Of a stretch of DNA of 64,000 nt, positions 59,170 through 64,000 are shown piece by piece. This stretch comes from Sphingopyxis sp. (lineage in GTDB: Bacteria > Pseudomonadota > Alphaproteobacteria > Sphingomonadales > Sphingomonadaceae), in NCBI RefSeq assembly GCF_016463645.1, contig NZ_JAEMQX010000006.1, positions 1 to 64,000 of the forward strand, written 5' to 3'. Made by a program: the position numbers and the translations under genes. The notes beneath the pieces are model-generated. The model did no database searches, had not been told where the DNA came from, and worked only from the letters and a program-made list of their open reading frames with translations. Position 1 is the stretch's first letter. Every line of letters starts with the position of its first letter.

Positions 59170-59952
59170 ATGTATCGCTCCATTCGTTCGGCGGCGCTGG
59201 CCGCATTGCTCTTTTCCGGGACTGCCAATGCGCAGGCGGCAGATGACGCAGCCAAGCCGACGGTCGTGCTCGTGCATGGCGCATTCGCCGACTCCTCGGG
59301 CTGGAACGGCGTGATCGAACGTCTCGAAAAGGACGGCTATCCGGTGATCGCGGCGGCGAACCCGCTGCGCAGCGTCGCGGGCGACGCCGAAAGCGTCGCC
59401 GCCGTCGTCCGTTCGATCCCGGGGCAGGTGATTCTCGTCGGTCACAGCTATGGCGGCGTGGTCATTACCGAAGCCGCCAAAGGCAACGCCAATGTGAAGG
59501 CGCTCGTCTATGTTGCGGGCTTCCTGCCGGACACCGGGGAATCTGCGCTCACGCTGTCGGCAAAATTCCCCGGCAGCACACTCGGCGGCGCTCTTGCTCC
59601 GGTCGGCCTGCCGAACGGCGGGACCGATCTCTATATCCAGCCTGCCAAGTTTCATGAGCAGTTTGCCGCCGACGTTTCCGCCGAACAGGCGACATTGATG
59701 GCTGCGACGCAGCGCCCGGTAACGCAGGATGCGCTCAGCCAGCCGTCGAAGGCGGCGACGTGGAAGAGCCTGCCGAGCTATGTCATCTATGGCGCGGAGG
59801 ATCAGAACATTCCGGCGGCAGCGATGAAATATATGGCCGATCGCGCTCACGCGCGCAAAACCGTCGCGGTCGCAAACGGCTCGCATGCGCTGATGGTATC
59901 GCACCCCCTCGAGGTTGCCGAACTGATCGAAAACGCCGCGACCGACCGGTAA
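59170..59952 (+). CDS. Exported alpha/beta hydrolase
   Basis: A 260-residue protein with a signal peptide (about 1-20, ending ANAQAAD). VVLVHGAFADSSGWNGVIERL, the nucleophile elbow GHSYGG, and candidate Asp in YGAEDQNIP and His in NGSHALMVSHP define the salicylate-esterase-like/YcjY-type group common in proteobacteria. The start MYRSIRSAAL (59170) follows GGAAGG; the track adds 37 shadow residues. It is probably periplasmic. Its stop is 22 bp from that of the convergent patatin. Confidence 0.88.
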   Translation: MYRSIRSAALAALLFSGTANAQAADDAAKPTVVLVHGAFADSSGWNGVIERLEKDGYPVIAAANPLRSVAGDAESVAAVVRSIPGQVILVGHSYGGVVITEAAKGNANVKALVYVAGFLPDTGESALTLSAKFPGSTLGGALAPVGLPNGGTDLYIQPAKFHEQFAADVSAEQATLMAATQRPVTQDALSQPSKAATWKSLPSYVIYGAEDQNIPAAAMKYMADRAHARKTVAVANGSHALMVSHPLEVAELIENAATDR

Positions 59953-59974
59953 CCGGCCGGCGCGCCGCCCCCGA

Positions 59975-61906
59975 TCAGTAGATCGGTGTAATCTGCATCT
60001 GCGGAAGCGGGCGCGGCGTTCCGTCGCTGAGATCGGGGCCCAAGTCGGCCCATTCGTTACCCTGTGCAACCAGATCGGCGAACAGCTTTTGCGAAGCGGC
60101 TTCGGCTGCGGCGGATCGGAACTTGTATGAAACCGGCGGCGGCGCGCCTGCTCGCACCGCTTCGAACGCCGGCGCATAGGCGGGGATCGGCGGCGCGAGC
60201 TTCGTGCTCGCAGCGATCCGGATCGAATAGCGTTGCAGTCCGGATGCAACATTGCGCCAGCGCACCCAATGATGATTGGCGAAAGAAAACTGGTACAGGC
60301 GTTCGCCCGCCGCGGTGCCCTTCCGCGATATGCTGTCGAGTATTTCCTGCGACATGTCGAGGTTCATGCCGCCCTCGGTCCGGTCGAGCGAGATGTGAAC
60401 GATCCGGTCGCGCTGTCCCGGCGCGCGCGACTGGAGCAGGTCGCGCCAGTTCTGCATGGTGCTGATGATGCCGAACAGGAAGCTCGACATTTCGGCCAGC
60501 GCAAGGCGGCGGGCGATCGAACTATAGCTGCGTTGCCAGCCGCGATTGTTGTGGAGTGGGAGCCACACGGCCGCCTCGGCCCGGTCGCGCGGAAGCGGGA
60601 GTTCGGGGTTCTCCGTCGCGGAGGCGCCATCATTGCCTTGCGGATAGACGAGGTTGATCGCGAAAGTCGGCCAGCGGGGTAGCGGTGCGTCGAACAGGTG
60701 AAGCGGGAAATTGCTCGACACACCACCGTCCGAGAACCAGCAGATGCGGAAACGCTCGATCGACGAAACTGGGGCGTCGCCCCCCGTCGCCAGACTGTCG
60801 GTACTCTGACCAAGCGAGTTTTCATTTGTCTCTTCGCTATCATCGGACGTTTCGCCTTCCATGCCGCCCAGCGGCGTTCGCCGCGCGGCCGGTTCGTGGA
60901 GCGGCACCGCGCTGATGAGCAGCGGAAAGCTCAAACTCATCCGCATCGCGACAAGAACCGGCATCCGGCCCTCGACCGGCAGGCGGTAATAATCCCGCCC
61001 GTCAACGCGATCGGGCGGACCCGCCATCACGACCATCGCATCGACGACGGCGTTGGGAAACAGAAGGTCGAATTCCTCGCGCAGGAACCAGAAGGTGGCG
61101 TCGGTGAAGGGCAGGGTGCGCGGTTCGTGATGCGACACGCCGGTCGTGATCATCTGGAGCGAGATCGCTCTGTCAGTTTCGGGCTCGCCCGGATACCGGG
61201 GGGCGGTCCAAAGGTCGCCGAACAGCAACGGCTCCGACACGGGCTTGCCCGACAGTGACTGCAGGATTCCGTGGAGCCATTCGGTCAGCGCCGGCTTTTC
61301 ACTGCCTTCGCGCGGAGCAAGACCTGAACAGAGGCCAAGCAAATTCCGCCGCGCCGTGCGCGCTACGCGCAGCACCGCACAAACCGCCGCGCCGAGATAG
61401 GCGCAGACCACCGACGGCAGCGCGGCCGCGGCGAGGCCGGGAGACCCTGCAAGCCAGAAACCGAAGCCGAGGAAGAGGCCGAGCAGAAGCAGCGTTTCGA
61501 GCGGCGCGATGGCCACCACCGCCACGGCGGCGGCAAGGCCTTTGCGGAGCGGACCCGCATTGCCCGCGAGCATCACGATCAGGCGATAGGCACTTCGTGC
61601 GCCGCGTGCGGGTTGAAAGAGGTTGAAGATGAAGCCTTGCGACGAAAGCTGCGCTGCAACGCGCCCAAGGCCCGCGAAGCCGAGCGTCGGCGGGCAGGGC
61701 GCGTCGGAGCCTGACGCGGCATGCTTGCGGTCGCCGAGCGCTGCCGCCGCGGTCGCCGCAGCGGCGATTGCGCCCGCCGAGGTTCCTCCGATATTCTTGA
61801 ACCGGAAATCGCGCGAAAGTGCGAGTACGGCATTGGGATAAACGACGCCGCTCGTGATGCCGCCCTTCATCACCAGGTCGCAATAGCGGGTGGGAGTCTG
61901 GCTCAT
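59975..61906 (-). CDS. Patatin-like phospholipase with an internal hydrophobic block
   Basis: A 643-residue protein. MKGGITSG gives the oxyanion-hole region, GGTSAGAIAAA the GxSxG nucleophile, and SDGGVSSNFPLHLFD the catalytic Asp of the Ser-Asp dyad. Between these, residues of about 110-190 hold two to three strongly hydrophobic segments (GLAAAVAVVAIAPLETLLLLGLFLGFGFWL, AALPSVVCAYLGAAVCAVL), so the catalytic halves are split by a membrane-active insertion. The start MSQTPTRYC (61906) follows GGAGAGGAAG; the track ORF start is far upstream and unsupported. It may remodel membrane lipids or act in defence or lipid storage. Confidence 0.86.
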   Translation of the reverse strand: MSQTPTRYCDLVMKGGITSGVVYPNAVLALSRDFRFKNIGGTSAGAIAAAATAAAALGDRKHAASGSDAPCPPTLGFAGLGRVAAQLSSQGFIFNLFQPARGARSAYRLIVMLAGNAGPLRKGLAAAVAVVAIAPLETLLLLGLFLGFGFWLAGSPGLAAAALPSVVCAYLGAAVCAVLRVARTARRNLLGLCSGLAPREGSEKPALTEWLHGILQSLSGKPVSEPLLFGDLWTAPRYPGEPETDRAISLQMITTGVSHHEPRTLPFTDATFWFLREEFDLLFPNAVVDAMVVMAGPPDRVDGRDYYRLPVEGRMPVLVAMRMSLSFPLLISAVPLHEPAARRTPLGGMEGETSDDSEETNENSLGQSTDSLATGGDAPVSSIERFRICWFSDGGVSSNFPLHLFDAPLPRWPTFAINLVYPQGNDGASATENPELPLPRDRAEAAVWLPLHNNRGWQRSYSSIARRLALAEMSSFLFGIISTMQNWRDLLQSRAPGQRDRIVHISLDRTEGGMNLDMSQEILDSISRKGTAAGERLYQFSFANHHWVRWRNVASGLQRYSIRIAASTKLAPPIPAYAPAFEAVRAGAPPPVSYKFRSAAAEAASQKLFADLVAQGNEWADLGPDLSDGTPRPLPQMQITPIY

Positions 61907-62033
61907 GTCTTCCTCTCCGGGACGTAGGGGCCTCGAATGTCTCGCCGATTCCGGCGCATGGGGCAAGTCGGCGCCGGGCAATCCACAAGCCATTTGCTTC
62001 TGCTGTGTTGGGATTGTAATACGGGCGCCGCGC

Positions 62034-64000
62034 ATGAAATGGTTCCGTAAACCCGCAGGCCCCGACCCGACCCTCGCCATGACGCCGGGCGGCCCGTTCG
62101 CCGATATCCCCCCGGCGCCCTCGCCACCCGTTCCCGAGACGCGGCGGCGTAAATGGATGCGCCGCATCTCGCGCGGCTTTGCGATCTTCAGCATCGCTTT
62201 CCTGCTGCTCGTCGGCTGGCTTGCGCTCACGGCCCCTCTGTCGAAATCGCTCGAACCGATCGCGCCGCCCCAGATCACCCTTCTGGCGTCCGATGGCACG
62301 CCGATTGCGCGTACCGGTGCGATCGTCGATACGCCGGTAAAGGCAAGGGACCTGCCGAGACATGTGACCGGCGCCTTTCTCGCGATCGAGGACCGGCGCT
62401 TCTACACCCATTGGGGCGTCGATCCGCGCAGTATCGCGCGCGCGGTCTGGAGCAATGTTACGGGCGGCCGGACGCAGGGCGGCAGCACGATTACCCAGCA
62501 GCTCGCCAAATTCACCTTCCTGACGCCGAAGCGCACACTCGGTCGCAAGGCGCGTGAGGCGCTGATCGCCTTCTGGCTGGAAGCCTGGTTGACGAAGGAC
62601 GAGATCCTAGAACGCTATCTTTCGAACGCCTATTTCGGCGACAATACCTATGGCCTGCGGGCCGCCTCGCTCCACTATTTCTATCGCCAGCCCGAAAAGC
62701 TGACCCCGGCGCAGGCGGCGATGCTCGCGGGACTGGTGCAGGCGCCATCGCGCCTCGCGCCGACGCGCAACCCTGACCTCGCTGAAAAGCGCATGAAGCT
62801 CGTGCTCGCGGCAATGGTCGACACCGGCTATATGACCGAGGCGGAAGCGAAAGCCCTCCGCACCCCGCGTATCGATGTACGTACGCGCAACACGCTGCCG
62901 ACCGGTACCTATTTTGCCGACTGGGCGCTGCCCGAGGCACGCAAGCTCAGCGATGTCGGCTATTCGCGCCAGACGATCACGACGACGCTCGATGCCCGAC
63001 TGCAATCGGTCGCGCGCCGCGTGACGAGCCGCGCGGGTCTCGGCAAGGCGCAGGTTGCGCTTGTCGCGATGCGCCCGAACGGCGAGGTCGTCGCGATGAT
63101 CGGCGGCAAGGACTATGCGGCCTCACCCTTCAACCGCGCGACGCAGGCACGGCGCCAGCCGGGCTCGACCTTCAAGCTCTTCGTCTATCTCGCCGCGCTG
63201 CGTGCGGGCTGGGATCCCGAAGACATGATCGACAATAGCGCGATCGAGACCGGGGCCTATCGTCCCAAAAATTCGGGCGGCGCCTATTCGAAGGAAATCA
63301 GCCTCGAAGATGCCTTCGCTTCGTCGAGCAACGTCGCCGCGGTGCGCTTGCTCCGCGAGATCGGCGACGACAAGGTGATCGACATGGCGCGCGACCTGGG
63401 CGTCACCGCGCCGATGACGCAAGGCGACCCCAGCCTTGCGCTCGGCACATCGAGCATGACCCTGCTCGAACTCACTGCCGCCTATGCCGCCGTCGCGGCG
63501 AACCGCTATCCGGTCGAGCCCCACGCGTTCGAGGCCGAGGAAAAGGGCTGGTTCGAAAATCTGATCTGGGGTCCGTCGAGCTTCGGGTCGCGCGAGCATG
63601 AGGATATCGAAAAAATGCTGCGCGCCGCGGTCAATCGCGGCACCGGTCGCGCGGCTAGGCTGCCGCAGGCGAATTTCGGCAAGACGGGGACAAGCCAGGA
63701 CAATCGCGACGCGCTCTTTGTCGGCTATGCCAACGGCCTCGTCGTCGGGGTATGGATCGGCAACGACGACAATACACCGCTGCAGGGCATCTCGGGCGGC
63801 GGCCTGCCGGCGCGCATCTGGCGCGATTTCATGACTCAGGCATCGGGAAGGCCTGCCGCGCCGCGGCCCAGGCCCGCCGATCCCGCCGGGCCCATCGAAC
63901 CGCTCGACATTCCGGACATCGGCGACATCCCTGTCGGGGATCGCACGCGCGTCGGCATCGAAGGCGGCGATGCGGTGATTTCGACCGAGATCAACGGCAG
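62034..64000 (+). CDS. Class A penicillin-binding protein (PBP1-type), 3' end missing
   Basis: Translated by hand from ATG 62034 (MKWFRKPAGPDPT) to the window edge, about 655 residues; the ORF track misses it because no stop is present. A cytoplasmic Pro-rich tail is followed by one transmembrane helix (FAIFSIAFLLLVGWLAL). The glycosyltransferase 51 domain has EDRRFYTHWGVDP, QGGSTITQQLAKF and LSNAYFG. The transpeptidase domain has SxxK at S378 (STFK), SSN at 431-433 and KTGTS near 549-553. It polymerises and cross-links peptidoglycan at the inner membrane. The start leaves 127 bp to the divergent patatin gene. Confidence 0.92.
   Translation, partial: MKWFRKPAGPDPTLAMTPGGPFADIPPAPSPPVPETRRRKWMRRISRGFAIFSIAFLLLVGWLALTAPLSKSLEPIAPPQITLLASDGTPIARTGAIVDTPVKARDLPRHVTGAFLAIEDRRFYTHWGVDPRSIARAVWSNVTGGRTQGGSTITQQLAKFTFLTPKRTLGRKAREALIAFWLEAWLTKDEILERYLSNAYFGDNTYGLRAASLHYFYRQPEKLTPAQAAMLAGLVQAPSRLAPTRNPDLAEKRMKLVLAAMVDTGYMTEAEAKALRTPRIDVRTRNTLPTGTYFADWALPEARKLSDVGYSRQTITTTLDARLQSVARRVTSRAGLGKAQVALVAMRPNGEVVAMIGGKDYAASPFNRATQARRQPGSTFKLFVYLAALRAGWDPEDMIDNSAIETGAYRPKNSGGAYSKEISLEDAFASSSNVAAVRLLREIGDDKVIDMARDLGVTAPMTQGDPSLALGTSSMTLLELTAAYAAVAANRYPVEPHAFEAEEKGWFENLIWGPSSFGSREHEDIEKMLRAAVNRGTGRAARLPQANFGKTGTSQDNRDALFVGYANGLVVGVWIGNDDNTPLQGISGGGLPARIWRDFMTQASGRPAAPRPRPADPAGPIEPLDIPDIGDIPVGDRTRVGIEGGDAVISTEING

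Noticed and set aside
1-64000. CRISPR arrays, insertion sequences, phage genes, att sites, rRNA or replication origin
   Set aside because: I saw no regularly spaced repeats, no transposase or integrase motifs, no terminal inverted repeats with target duplications, and no RNA gene signatures.

Overview
This window reads as a piece of an alphaproteobacterial chromosome of the Sphingomonadaceae type (Sphingopyxis or a close relative is my guess). The GC content is high. There are four TonB-dependent receptors with 'IIVTAQ/IIVTG' N-termini and a C-terminal Phe, many GST, SDR and NTF2-like catabolic genes, and tight ATGA/TGATG gene overlaps. I see no rRNA, tRNA, CRISPR array, insertion sequence or phage gene. 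The coding density is ordinary, and most long ORFs in the supplied track are antisense shadows.

Region A (1-15.2 kb) is a catabolic island for an unidentified, probably hydrophobic or acyl, compound. It encodes an outer-membrane receptor, an MFS and an EamA transporter, two SDRs, two NTF2-like proteins, a carboxymuconolactone-decarboxylase-like protein (cut by the left edge), DUF3237, three related nu-type GSTs, a CaiB/BaiF CoA-transferase, an HMG-CoA-lyase-like enzyme and two acyl-CoA dehydrogenases. The genes are arranged as divergent pairs. Each of the four divergent promoter regions holds one copy of a 16-bp inverted repeat, ACTTAG-N4-CTAAGT, so I propose a single regulon under a regulator lying outside the window.

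Region B (15.2-19.6 kb) has a LuxR-type regulator with an autoinducer-like domain and no LuxI partner. It is divergent from a TonB receptor and an MpaB-family oxygenase, with a perfect palindrome between them.

Region C (19.5-33.4 kb) is a peptide / D-amino-acid scavenging island. An XRE-cupin regulator and a D-aminoacylase-like amidohydrolase face two plus-strand operons: (i) a beta-lactamase-fold hydrolase plus a DgcA-like enolase-superfamily racemase, and (ii) an M19 dipeptidase, TonB receptor, DgcN-like DUF1611 protein, YkvI-type transporter, second beta-lactamase-fold hydrolase and second M19 dipeptidase. DgcN and DgcA together point to D-glutamate use by way of N-acetyl-D-glutamate. Both operons start from near-identical promoter/operator sequences. 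Two of the amidohydrolase-superfamily enzymes have lost the usual N-terminal metal-binding motif.

Region D (33.4-42.2 kb) is a DctB/DctD two-component pair divergent from a DctA-type symporter, followed by a large TonB receptor and an SGNH lipoprotein. DctD lacks a recognisable GAFTGA loop, and dctA has a good sigma-70-like promoter, so control may not use sigma-54.

Region E (42.6-54.5 kb) looks like a redox/electrophile-response island. It holds NmrA-like oxidoreductases, an AhpD-like protein, a beta-class GST, a hydrolase-OsmC fusion, an azoreductase, a MocR regulator, an unusual ferritin-like/[4Fe-4S]/double-CDGSH fusion protein, and a LysR-SDR pair. Region F (54.7-64 kb) has a three-gene two-component cluster, two alpha/beta hydrolases, a patatin-like protein with an internal hydrophobic block, and the 5' part of a class A penicillin-binding protein cut by the right edge.
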